A program made the translations under genes and the position numbers. The notes below the pieces were generated by a model. It saw only the letters and a program-made list of their open reading frames with translations, did no database searches and was not told where the DNA came from. DNA of 40,533 nucleotides from Pseudomonadota bacterium (GTDB taxonomy: Bacteria > Pseudomonadota > Gammaproteobacteria > Steroidobacterales > Woeseiaceae), in assembly GCA_020027645.1 (NCBI GenBank), contig JAHKKM010000011.1:1-40533 (forward strand), given 5' to 3'. Positions 33,961-40,533 of this stretch are shown here, piece by piece. Every line of letters begins with the position of its first letter. Positions within the stretch are counted from its first letter, which is position 1.

Positions 33961-35118
33961 TCAGGAACGCGGGTTGCGTGTAATCCAGCGGCGCGGGTTG
34001 ACCGGCGTTGTACCCTGGCGAATCTCGAAGTACAGGCCCGCCTGCGACTGACCCCCTGAATCGCCGACCGTGGCGATGACATCGCCGGGCGCGACCCAGT
34101 CGCCGGTCGCTTTCAGCAAGGTCTCGTTATATCCGTAAAGTGTCATGAACCCCTCACCATGATCCACAATGACCAGCAGTCCCATGCCTGAGAGCCAGTC
34201 GGCAAACACCACTCGTCCGTGATAGACGGCCCTGACTTCGCGTCCGCGCGGTGCAGTCAATACGACTCCGTTCCACTTTAGGCCGCCTGCGCGCGGTTGA
34301 CCAAAATCGTGGACCAGCCCTCCTGCGACTGGCCAGGTCAGCCGGCCTTTCAGTTCACTAAAGGGTTCTTCCGAGCGAATCGGATAATCCGCGAGGATGC
34401 TGCCGAGCTCGGCGATCAGCCGTGACAGGTCCTGTTCCTGCGCCGCCAGTCGCTGGATTTCCGACCCTTCCTCGGTGATACGTGACTTCAGGCTGGCCAG
34501 CAGTTTTTGGCGCTTTTCCTGTGCCGAGCCAAGCTCCGTCAGCTCGACGTAACGCGCTCGCGTAAGTTCCGCTAAACGATTCTCTTCCTCGGCCACTGCC
34601 GCTCGGAGCTGCCGAAGCTCGTCGATGTGCGCATTGACCGCCTCAATGTTCTTGCTGCGAAACTCGCTGAAATAGCGGTAATACGCCAGCTGTCGGCCCA
34701 GCGCAGCGGGGTCGAGCTGATTCAGCATCAGCTTGATTCGTTCCTGGCCGCCGCTGGAGTAGGCTGCGAAAACCTGGTCGCCGAGCATCTCTGTTTCTGC
34801 CTTGAGCTCTTCTTCTCTGACTTTGAGTTTCTCGTCCAGGCCCGCCTTGTTCTTCTCGCTGGCGCGCCGCTGTTTCTCCAGGTCCTGCAGGAGCATTCGC
34901 TTCGCGGAAATGAGCACCTCTGCCGCCTGCAGTTCACCGGTAATCCGGTCCCTTTCGGCTGCGCGGTCGTCCATGCTTTGTTTCAACTCACTGATTCGCT
35001 CTCGAACCTCTTCGAGTTCCTGCTCCTTGATCTTCGTCATTTCCAAGTTGTCGTCCTGCGCCCAGGCCGGTGCCACGAACAGGCCTAAAAAGAGCACGAG
35101 AGCGGGTCGGAAATTCAT
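33961..35118 (-). CDS. envC: Murein hydrolase activator EnvC
   Basis: 385 residues. Signal peptide (to about residue 20, APAWA), long coiled coil (about 25-250) that binds FtsEX, then a LytM/M23 domain. The M23 zinc ligands are degenerate: HDFG lacks the usual Asp of HxxxD, and the last motif reads LYFEIR instead of LHFEIR, as in catalytically dead EnvC of Escherichia. It therefore activates amidases AmiA/AmiB at the septum rather than cutting peptidoglycan itself. First gene (transcriptionally) of the envC-ctpA-yibQ group. gpmI, normally just upstream, is missing. Confidence 0.95.
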   Translation of the reverse strand: MNFRPALVLFLGLFVAPAWAQDDNLEMTKIKEQELEEVRERISELKQSMDDRAAERDRITGELQAAEVLISAKRMLLQDLEKQRRASEKNKAGLDEKLKVREEELKAETEMLGDQVFAAYSSGGQERIKLMLNQLDPAALGRQLAYYRYFSEFRSKNIEAVNAHIDELRQLRAAVAEEENRLAELTRARYVELTELGSAQEKRQKLLASLKSRITEEGSEIQRLAAQEQDLSRLIAELGSILADYPIRSEEPFSELKGRLTWPVAGGLVHDFGQPRAGGLKWNGVVLTAPRGREVRAVYHGRVVFADWLSGMGLLVIVDHGEGFMTLYGYNETLLKATGDWVAPGDVIATVGDSGGQSQAGLYFEIRQGTTPVNPRRWITRNPRS

Positions 35119-35164
35119 GCTTTGCGAGTCCGGAGCCTGTCGGCGTCGATGTTAACGGGCGCAC

Positions 35165-35239
35165 CCGGAATCGCCCGGTGGGGCCATCTCCCGGTGGGAG
35201 ATGGCCCCACCGGGAGATGGCCCCACCGGGCGATTCCGG
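35165..35239. repeat. Palindromic repeat family 3: 34-bp perfect hairpin with 7-base loop
   Basis: Arms 35165-35198 and 35206-35239 are exact reverse complements; loop AGATGGC. The arms carry the unit GGTGGGGCCATCTCCC, which with its complement GGGAGATGGCCCCACC recurs about four times, so slipped alternative hairpins are possible. It occupies the short gap between divergent envC and yibN, where gpmI is expected, and is very GC-rich. The -10 of the yibN promoter starts 12 bases after it. Confidence 0.92.
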
Positions 35240-35247
35240 ATTTCGGC

Positions 35248-35256
35248 TGGTATAAT
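35248..35256 (+). promoter_or_regulatory. Extended -10 promoter of yibN (TGGTATAAT)
   Basis: TGn followed by a perfect TATAAT. A -35 would fall inside the family 3 palindrome (35228-35233) and is weak, as allowed for extended -10 promoters. Transcription would start near 35263, about 28 bases before the yibN ATG. Confidence 0.65.
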
Positions 35257-35290
35257 GCCGCACTTTTCGGCAAAGCGATCGTAACTTTTC

Positions 35291-35662
35291 ATGGACCAAT
35301 ACCTGGAGTTCGCAGCGAACCACACGCTGCTGATGGCGGCACTTCTGTTCAGCTTTTTCTTGCTGATATTCACAGAGCTTCGCCGCAGGGCCGGCGGTCT
35401 GGTCAACGTCGAACCGCAGGATGCGGTGAAACTCATCAATAACGATGCGGTTGTGCTGGACTTGCGCAGCCCCGAGGCTTTTGCCAAGGGCCACATCGTC
35501 AACGCGAAAAACATACCGTTCGATGAGCTCGACGCAAAAAATGAAAGGCTCGAGGGCTTTCGCTCGAGGCCTATCGTCGCTGTTTGCGACTCCGGCGTAA
35601 CCTCGACACGCGCCGTGACAACGAGAGCTGCGGCTACTGCGGCGCTGCGCGCATGTTGCTGA
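35291..35662 (+). pseudogene. yibN: Truncated rhodanese-like sulfurtransferase YibN, lacking its C-terminal end
   Basis: The first part is a normal YibN: N-terminal transmembrane helix (about residues 10-29), VNVEPQDAVKLINND, VVLDLRSPEAFAKGHIVNA and active-site Cys99 in VCDSG. After CDSGVTSTRAVT the expected C-terminal helices (LxxxGF...GGxxAW) do not follow. Instead the frame runs for about 16 codons through glutaredoxin DNA in the wrong frame (TRAAATAALRACC) and stops. About 30 residues of the rhodanese fold are lost. The deleted stretch also removed the start of grxC (see 35584-35874). Either a genomic deletion or an assembly error. Confidence 0.78.
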
Positions 35663-35874
35663 AGAAGAGGGGTGCCGGCTTTGAGGATGTGCTTGTGACC
35701 AGCAATCCGGTATTGCGCGAGGAAATGCAGCAGCGGAGCGGCCGTCGCTCGGTGCCGCAGATATTTATTGACGATCGGGCCATTGGCGGATTTGAGGAAC
35801 TGTACGCCCTCGACAAGTCCGGCGAGCTCGACCGGATTCTGGGTATTCATGCAACTGCCGATCAGGCCAGTTAA
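35584..35874 (+). pseudogene. grxC: Truncated glutaredoxin 3 (grxC), lacking its N-terminal strand
   Basis: From about 35623 on, the frame reads as GrxC: ESCGYCGAARMLLKKRGAGF with active site CGYC (35629-35640), then SVPQIFIDDRAIGGFEEL (the cis-Pro and GG motifs) and the normal C-terminus. The first strand that precedes the active site in all glutaredoxins (VxxYxxxxCPYC) is missing; upstream residues (RLRRNLDTRRDNE) come from yibN DNA in another frame. The only start is a TTG inside yibN at 35584 with no clear ribosome site. Probably non-functional unless frameshifting occurs. secB follows normally. Confidence 0.75.
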
Positions 35875-35892
35875 AAAATCAGGAAAGAGAAA

Positions 35893-36381
35893 ATGACAGA
35901 ACCAGCAGCAACCACTACTGAAAAACAGATCGGCATTCAGAAAATCTACATCAAGGACTTTTCCTTCGAATCACCGAGTGCGCCGGAGGTCTTTTCTACC
36001 GGTGACTGGACGCCGAAGACCAATCTCAATTTGCGCAGCTCGCACAGCAAATCAGTCGGCAACAACCATGAGATCATATTGACGGTCACTGTCGAAACCA
36101 AGCACGCCGACAAGACTCTTTTCCTGGTTGAACTGCAGCAGGCCGGGCTGTTTCATATCACTGGCTACAATGGTGAAGAGTTTGCGGCTATCGTCGGCAG
36201 TTTCTGTCCCAACGTGCTATTTCCCTACGCGCGCGAAACCATCGCCACGGCAATCTCCAAAGGCGGATTCCCCGAGTTCCTGTTGCAGCCAATCAATTTC
36301 GACGCGCTTTACGCACAATCGCGACAACAGGCAGCCAAATCCCAGTCGGGCGGCGATGGATCCAACGGGGGCGCTCACTGA
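35893..36381 (+). CDS. secB: Protein-export chaperone SecB
   Basis: Tetrameric cytosolic chaperone that keeps preproteins unfolded and hands them to SecA. 162 residues. Conserved family stretches: IQKIYIKDFSFESPSAPEVF near the N-terminus, FLVELQQAGLFHITGYN and FCPNVLFPYARETIATAI, then GGFPEFLLQPINFDALY. The acidic SecA-binding surface is present. Strong ribosome site AGGAAAGAG. Lies in the standard yibN-grxC-secB-gpsA order. Confidence 0.97.
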   Translation: MTEPAATTTEKQIGIQKIYIKDFSFESPSAPEVFSTGDWTPKTNLNLRSSHSKSVGNNHEIILTVTVETKHADKTLFLVELQQAGLFHITGYNGEEFAAIVGSFCPNVLFPYARETIATAISKGGFPEFLLQPINFDALYAQSRQQAAKSQSGGDGSNGGAH

Positions 36382-36401
36382 CCACGCCGGTCAATTCTGC
36401 A

Positions 36402-37394
36402 ATGGCGCCGGTCGCCGTCATCGGGGCCGGCTCCTGGGGCACTGCGCTCGCATTGCAGTTCGCGCGCAAGGGCCGGGAGGTTCGCCTCTGGGGCCGGAAC
36501 CGTGATGACGTGAAGCGGATTGCAAGAGCACGGGAGAATCAGAAGTACCTTCCCGGCATCGCGTTTCCCGACAACCTGCACGTCGAGCCAGAACTCAGGA
36601 AAGCCCTTGGCGCCGTTTCCGATATCCTGATTGCGGTGCCGAGTCACGGGCTGCGCGAAACGCTGCTGCAACTCAAACCGCTGCTTGGAAAAAATGCACG
36701 GATCTGCTGGGCGACGAAAGGCTTCGAGCTCACGACCGGCAAGCTGCCGCACCAGGTGGCGGCAGAGGTGCTGGGAGATAACCTGCCAATGGCGGTACTG
36801 TCCGGTCCGACCTTCGCAAAAGAGGTTGGCGCGGGCTTGCCGACCGCCATGACCATTGCTGCGAACGACGATACTTTTGCCAGCGATCTGGCCAGCAGCC
36901 TGTCCGGCGAAAAATTTCGCGCCTACACTTCCTCCGACATGATCGGTGTCGAGGTCGGCGGTGCGATCAAGAACGTGCTGGCCATCGGCGCCGGCATTTC
37001 CGATGGCCTCGGCTTCGGTGCAAACACGCGTATTGCGCTCATCAGTCGTGGCCTGGTCGAGATGACCCGGCTCGGGCTCGCCCTGGGTGCCAAACAGGAT
37101 ACGTTCATGGGCCTCGCCGGTATGGGGGACCTGGTCCTCACCTGCACTGACAATCTGTCACGCAACCGGCGTATGGGCCTGGCGCTGGCCAGCGGCAAGA
37201 CCATCGACGAAGCGCAGGCGGAAATCCAGCAGGTAGTGGAGGGCGTGCTCGCAGCGAAAGCCGTGCACACCGTCGCCGAGCGTTTGCACGTGGAGATGCC
37301 GATCTGCCAGCAGATCTATCGTGTTCTTTATGAAGGCGCGCCACCCCGGGAAGCGGTGGCCGCACTCATGAACAGGACGTTGAAGCCGGAATAA
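36402..37394 (+). CDS. gpsA: Glycerol-3-phosphate dehydrogenase [NAD(P)+]
   Basis: Cytosolic enzyme that reduces dihydroxyacetone phosphate to sn-glycerol 3-phosphate for phospholipid synthesis. 330 residues. Rossmann dinucleotide motif GAGSWGTALA near the N-terminus; ATKGFE, SGPTFAKEV with the active-site region, EVGGAIKNVLAIGAGI with the catalytic Lys, and the C-terminal GMGDLVLTCTDNLSRNRRMG are all intact. 20 bases after secB; convergent with the TolB/TPR gene 17 bases further on. Confidence 0.97.
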   Translation: MAPVAVIGAGSWGTALALQFARKGREVRLWGRNRDDVKRIARARENQKYLPGIAFPDNLHVEPELRKALGAVSDILIAVPSHGLRETLLQLKPLLGKNARICWATKGFELTTGKLPHQVAAEVLGDNLPMAVLSGPTFAKEVGAGLPTAMTIAANDDTFASDLASSLSGEKFRAYTSSDMIGVEVGGAIKNVLAIGAGISDGLGFGANTRIALISRGLVEMTRLGLALGAKQDTFMGLAGMGDLVLTCTDNLSRNRRMGLALASGKTIDEAQAEIQQVVEGVLAAKAVHTVAERLHVEMPICQQIYRVLYEGAPPREAVAALMNRTLKPE

Positions 37395-37411
37395 GCGGTC
37401 GGCGGTGCTTG

Positions 37412-39277
37412 CTAGGTCTCTGTGTCCCGGCACCGGTAGGGTATTTGAAGCTCAACGTGAGGCTCAATCCCCTGGTCTGCCAGCATCGCCATCAGGTTCG
37501 GAAAACGCGTCGCATCGAAAGTCCCGTAACCGTAAAACGCCCACATCGAGCGCATATCCTTGTTGTCATCGTAAGGCCTGACGTATTCATAGGCTTTGTC
37601 GTTCTGGCCTGCGATCATGTGCGAGAGCCACATGATAGAACGCCGATCCTCGTACAGGCGTTCGGCCGTCTCCAGCAGCCGCATAGCGTCAGCCCGCCGA
37701 TTCTCTGCGCAGGCCTGGCGCATCGCGACCAGCAGCTTGTTGTCCTCGGCGAGCTGGCTGGTCTCAATCTGTGTGACGAGCCGACTGGCCTCATCGACTT
37801 TTCCCAACCACAGAAGTGCCCTGTGTGCCTGGTAGACGACGTTGATGTTGCCGGCAAACCGTCTGAGGTTCTGCCGGGTGATTTCCTCGAGCGCCGTATC
37901 GTCGCCGCTGTATAACAATGCGAGAATCAAGCTGTTCGCTACAATCGGATCGAAACCCTCCTGTTCAAAATACTCGAACACCGCCTGCTTGGCTTCTGGC
38001 CAGTGGCCGAGTGTCGAGAGCATCGCCAACTGATTGATCTGAGCATCGCGATCGTAGGGTCGCTGCTCGAGATATTCGGTGTTCAGTCGCAGCGCTTCGG
38101 CGAAACGCAGCTCGTTCATGTCCTGATCGGCACGATAGCTGATCTTTCTGACAGGATCCTGCTCCAGGCGTATGGCCGCCGCCATGGCCTCGCGGTAGCC
38201 GACCAACAGGCTGGCATCAGGGTCACCCGTAGTCGGCGAGTAGATGTTCGTCGGCTCAATCTGTATGGCCCAGTACGCCGCGAGGTTGCGATACGCAAGC
38301 GCAAACTCCGGATCGAGTTCGATTGCGCGCTCGAAGGCATCGCGCGCCTGGTGAAATTCGTATTCGTCGCCCGAATCAGTCGAGCTGTTGAGTAACGCCG
38401 TGCCCTCGAGATAGGCCTCATAGGCGGCGACCGACGCCGTGCCAGCAGACATCATGCGGGCCAGCGCCTCCGGATCCATGGCCGTCTTCAAGGCTCGCGC
38501 AATCTGAATCGCCAGGTCTTCCTGAATTTCGATCACGTCGTCGGGCTTCCGATCATAAGTCTGCGACCAGAGATGAAAACCATCGCCGGCGCGTATGAGC
38601 TGGGCCGTGACACGAATCCGCTCTTTGCTGCGTCTTACCGAACCTTCCAGGACATGGGCAACACCCAATGCTTGCGCAATCACGCGAACGTCCTCGCTTG
38701 AGCCTTTATATCCGAACGACGACGTGCGGGATGCAACCAGGAGGTCCGGCGTTCGTGCCAGCGAGTTCAGAACTTCTTCGGTCAGGCCATCGGCAAACCA
38801 CTGCTGTTCTTCGTCCGACGACATGTTCAAAAACGGCAATACTGCAATCGAGCGCTCGATTGGTCCGGATTTGTCGGCCTGTTGCCCGACGGCACCGTCC
38901 GTTGCGGCGGCCGTTTCAGGTGTTTCCCTGGTCAGGTTCTGCCGGTCCCAGATGAAATACCCGAGTGCCACGACGAGCGCCGCAATGATAATGAAATCGA
39001 GCTTCCGGCCTGTCGAGTGCGTGAGTGAAACTGACTGATCGACCTCGCGGGTTTTCTTCACGCCCTCCGGCGTCAGCTCAAAGGCCCATGCGAACAGCAA
39101 GGCGAATGGGAACCCGAGCGCGAGCAAAGCGATGAATACTTTCAGCACCCATATGGGCGCGCCGAAGGTCGGGAAGATCGTTTCCGCGATCTGCAGCGCC
39201 AGCCAGCCGACGACGAGATAAGCGATACCTACGCGTACTACGTTGCGGCGCTTGAGCTCGGCAAAGACCTTTCTCAC
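37412..39277 (-). CDS. Inner-membrane TolB-like/TPR protein
   Basis: 621 residues. The N-terminus has the RKVFAELKRRNVVRVGIAYL start common to a large family in gammaproteobacteria, and two helices (about 17-36 and 43-65), a third at about 94-111. A periplasmic or outer region begins with SIAVLPFLNMSSDEEQQWF and ADGLTEEVLNSLART, a TolB-N/FlgO-type domain (about 145-265), followed by TPR units (DAFERAIELDPEFALAYRNL near 315, further weaker ones to 570). No DNA-binding or adenylate cyclase domain precedes them, unlike some relatives. Function unknown; probably an envelope scaffold or sensor. trmL lies just upstream on the same strand. Confidence 0.82.
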   Translation of the reverse strand: MRKVFAELKRRNVVRVGIAYLVVGWLALQIAETIFPTFGAPIWVLKVFIALLALGFPFALLFAWAFELTPEGVKKTREVDQSVSLTHSTGRKLDFIIIAALVVALGYFIWDRQNLTRETPETAAATDGAVGQQADKSGPIERSIAVLPFLNMSSDEEQQWFADGLTEEVLNSLARTPDLLVASRTSSFGYKGSSEDVRVIAQALGVAHVLEGSVRRSKERIRVTAQLIRAGDGFHLWSQTYDRKPDDVIEIQEDLAIQIARALKTAMDPEALARMMSAGTASVAAYEAYLEGTALLNSSTDSGDEYEFHQARDAFERAIELDPEFALAYRNLAAYWAIQIEPTNIYSPTTGDPDASLLVGYREAMAAAIRLEQDPVRKISYRADQDMNELRFAEALRLNTEYLEQRPYDRDAQINQLAMLSTLGHWPEAKQAVFEYFEQEGFDPIVANSLILALLYSGDDTALEEITRQNLRRFAGNINVVYQAHRALLWLGKVDEASRLVTQIETSQLAEDNKLLVAMRQACAENRRADAMRLLETAERLYEDRRSIMWLSHMIAGQNDKAYEYVRPYDDNKDMRSMWAFYGYGTFDATRFPNLMAMLADQGIEPHVELQIPYRCRDTET

Positions 39278-39360
39278 CGTCTTGTTTATCCCTGTCCGGT
39301 TTGAAGTGGCAGCAAGAGTTTGCCAGAACCACCATTATAAATCACTGAAACATAATGCTT

Positions 39361-39843
39361 TTACCGATCATCAGCGACCCCGACACCGCCCTTGAAACCC
39401 TGCTGCCGCCAGGCCTCGTAAATAACGACGGCGGCGCTGTTCGAAAGATTCAGACTGCGGCTTCCGGCTTGCATCGGCAGGCGGAGCCTTTGCGCTGCCG
39501 GCAGGCTCTCGAGGATCGCCGCCGGCAAGCCACGCGTTTCAGGTCCGAAAAGAAACGCATCGCCTGGCCGGAATTGCTCATCGGCATAGCAAGTCCGGTT
39601 GCGCGTGCTGAGCGCGAATACGCGGGGCTGTTGCAGTTTTTCGAGGCAGGCATCGAGATTGTCGTGTACAACCACATCCGCGAACTCCCGGTAATCGAGT
39701 CCCGCACGTTTCAGGCGCGGTTCGTCGAGCTCGAATCCGAGTGGCTCGATAAGATGCAGCTGCGTTCCGGTATTGGCGCATAGCCGGATGATGTTCCCGG
39801 TGTTGGGCGGAATTTCCGGTTGATAAAGGATCAGGCTGAACAT
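39361..39843 (-). CDS. trmL: tRNA (cytidine(34)-2'-O)-methyltransferase TrmL
   Basis: SPOUT methyltransferase that modifies the wobble nucleotide of tRNA-Leu. 160 residues starting at Met 39843: [36 protein letters not shown], then the trefoil-knot SAM site ([15 protein letters not shown]) and [22 protein letters not shown]. An open frame extends further upstream but the added residues look like non-coding translation. Divergent from the pyrD-like gene with an 79-base gap. Confidence 0.95.
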   Translation of the reverse strand: MFSLILYQPEIPPNTGNIIRLCANTGTQLHLIEPLGFELDEPRLKRAGLDYREFADVVVHDNLDACLEKLQQPRVFALSTRNRTCYADEQFRPGDAFLFGPETRGLPAAILESLPAAQRLRLPMQAGSRSLNLSNSAAVVIYEAWRQQGFKGGVGVADDR

Positions 39844-39922
39844 GCTGGACGGCGCAAAATTGTCGTTATACCGGTAAACTGCATGATCGCATGTGGACCC
39901 TCCCCCGCAGAAACAATTGCCG

Positions 39923-40533
39923 ATGGCCGTAGCCAGAAAATCGCATCCCAATCCTCTGCACGTGGACTTCTGCGGATTGTCGCTCGATTCGCCCATTGTC
40001 CTGCTCTCTGGCTGCGTCGGCTTCGGCGAGGAATACACGCGGATTGAGGGGTTTTCCAACCGCGATGTCGGTGCCATCGTGCTGAAAGGAACTACCCGCG
40101 AACCGCGGCTTGGCAATGCACCACATCGCGTTTGCGAGACGCCAGCCGGCATGCTGAATGCCATTGGCCTGCAGAATCCCGGCATGGACAAAGTCGTCGG
40201 TGAGATCCTGCCGCAACTCGACTTCAGCGAAACGCGCTTCATTGCCAACGTCTGCGGATCGACCATCGAGGACTATGCCGCGGTTACGCGTCGATTCGAC
40301 GATTCGCCGATCGACGCGATTGAGATCAATATCTCATGCCCGAATATCAAGGAAGGCGGCTTGTCGTTCGGCAACTATCCGGACATGTCGGCCAAAGTGG
40401 TTGCGGCCTGCCGCAGAGAAACAAGCAAGCCGATAATAGCCAAGCTGTCGCCGAACCAGACCGACATAAAAGAGAACGCACGACTCTGCATCGAGGCTGG
40501 TGCAGACGCACTGGCTGTTATCAACACCATCAC
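39923..40533 (+). CDS. pyrD: Dihydroorotate dehydrogenase, class 1B type (3' end outside window)
   Basis: FMN-dependent enzyme of pyrimidine synthesis. The first 203 codons read as the class 1B subunit (PyrDB): [86 protein letters not shown] and [10 protein letters not shown] at the edge. Class 1B usually works with an iron-sulphur subunit PyrK and NAD+; gammaproteobacteria normally use the membrane class 2 enzyme, so this type is notable. The gene is open at the right edge. Start at ATG 39923 (a TTG two codons earlier is possible), with no strong ribosome site. Confidence 0.88.
   Translation, partial: MAVARKSHPNPLHVDFCGLSLDSPIVLLSGCVGFGEEYTRIEGFSNRDVGAIVLKGTTREPRLGNAPHRVCETPAGMLNAIGLQNPGMDKVVGEILPQLDFSETRFIANVCGSTIEDYAAVTRRFDDSPIDAIEINISCPNIKEGGLSFGNYPDMSAKVVAACRRETSKPIIAKLSPNQTDIKENARLCIEAGADALAVINTI

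Overview
The window looks like a chromosomal segment of a high-GC, aerobic gammaproteobacterium. Many gene blocks are the ones found in Pseudomonas and Escherichia (coxBA-ctaG-coxC-surf1-cyoE, tatABC, secB-gpsA, the yibN/envC/ctpA/yibQ neighbourhood, trkA). The mix of an ACE-like M2 peptidase, a multi-Kazal protein and a TolB/TPR membrane protein would fit an uncultured marine or sediment lineage such as Woeseiaceae or its relatives; that placement is inference. I see no rRNA, tRNA, prophage, insertion-sequence transposase or CRISPR array.

Layout. 1-5 kb: 3' part of recG, ubiA, a 300-base region built of palindromes, then comF and bioC transcribed divergently. 5-11.6 kb: an aa3-type cytochrome c oxidase locus (coxB, coxA, a 37-residue membrane protein, ctaG, coxC, a DUF2909-like protein on the other strand, surf1, a CX3C-containing membrane-anchored protein, cyoE). 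11.7-13.6 kb: an ECF sigma factor, its zinc-finger anti-sigma factor and a secreted protein that is 62% Asp+Glu, closed by a clear terminator. 13.7-15.9 kb: a TPR/beta-barrel protein and a small outer-membrane barrel. 16-21.8 kb: uvrD, trkA, a trkH remnant and TRAP dctQM. 21.8-23.8 kb: a BI-1 protein and TRAP dctP on the minus strand. 24-26.3 kb: dtd and tatABC. 26.3-30.6 kb: M2 peptidase and a HerA-like ATPase. 30.6-35.1 kb, minus strand: eight-Kazal protein, YibQ-type deacetylase, CtpA protease, EnvC. 35.2-40.5 kb: truncated yibN and grxC, secB, gpsA, a TolB/TPR membrane protein, trmL and the start of a class 1B pyrD.

Two themes run through the non-coding part. First, there are three unrelated palindromic repeat families. 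In two of them, copies within this window differ by paired substitutions that keep the stem, which is direct evidence that the folded form matters. Second, several conserved clusters have lost interior genes: trkH is reduced to its two ends, yibN and grxC are joined by a deletion that removes the end of one and the start of the other, and gpmI, ctaA and bioBFH are absent from their usual slots. This could be real genome erosion or assembly collapse, and read mapping would tell.

The least explained protein systems are the sigma/anti-sigma/acidic-protein operon with its neighbouring TPR-barrel pair, and the eight-domain Kazal inhibitor.
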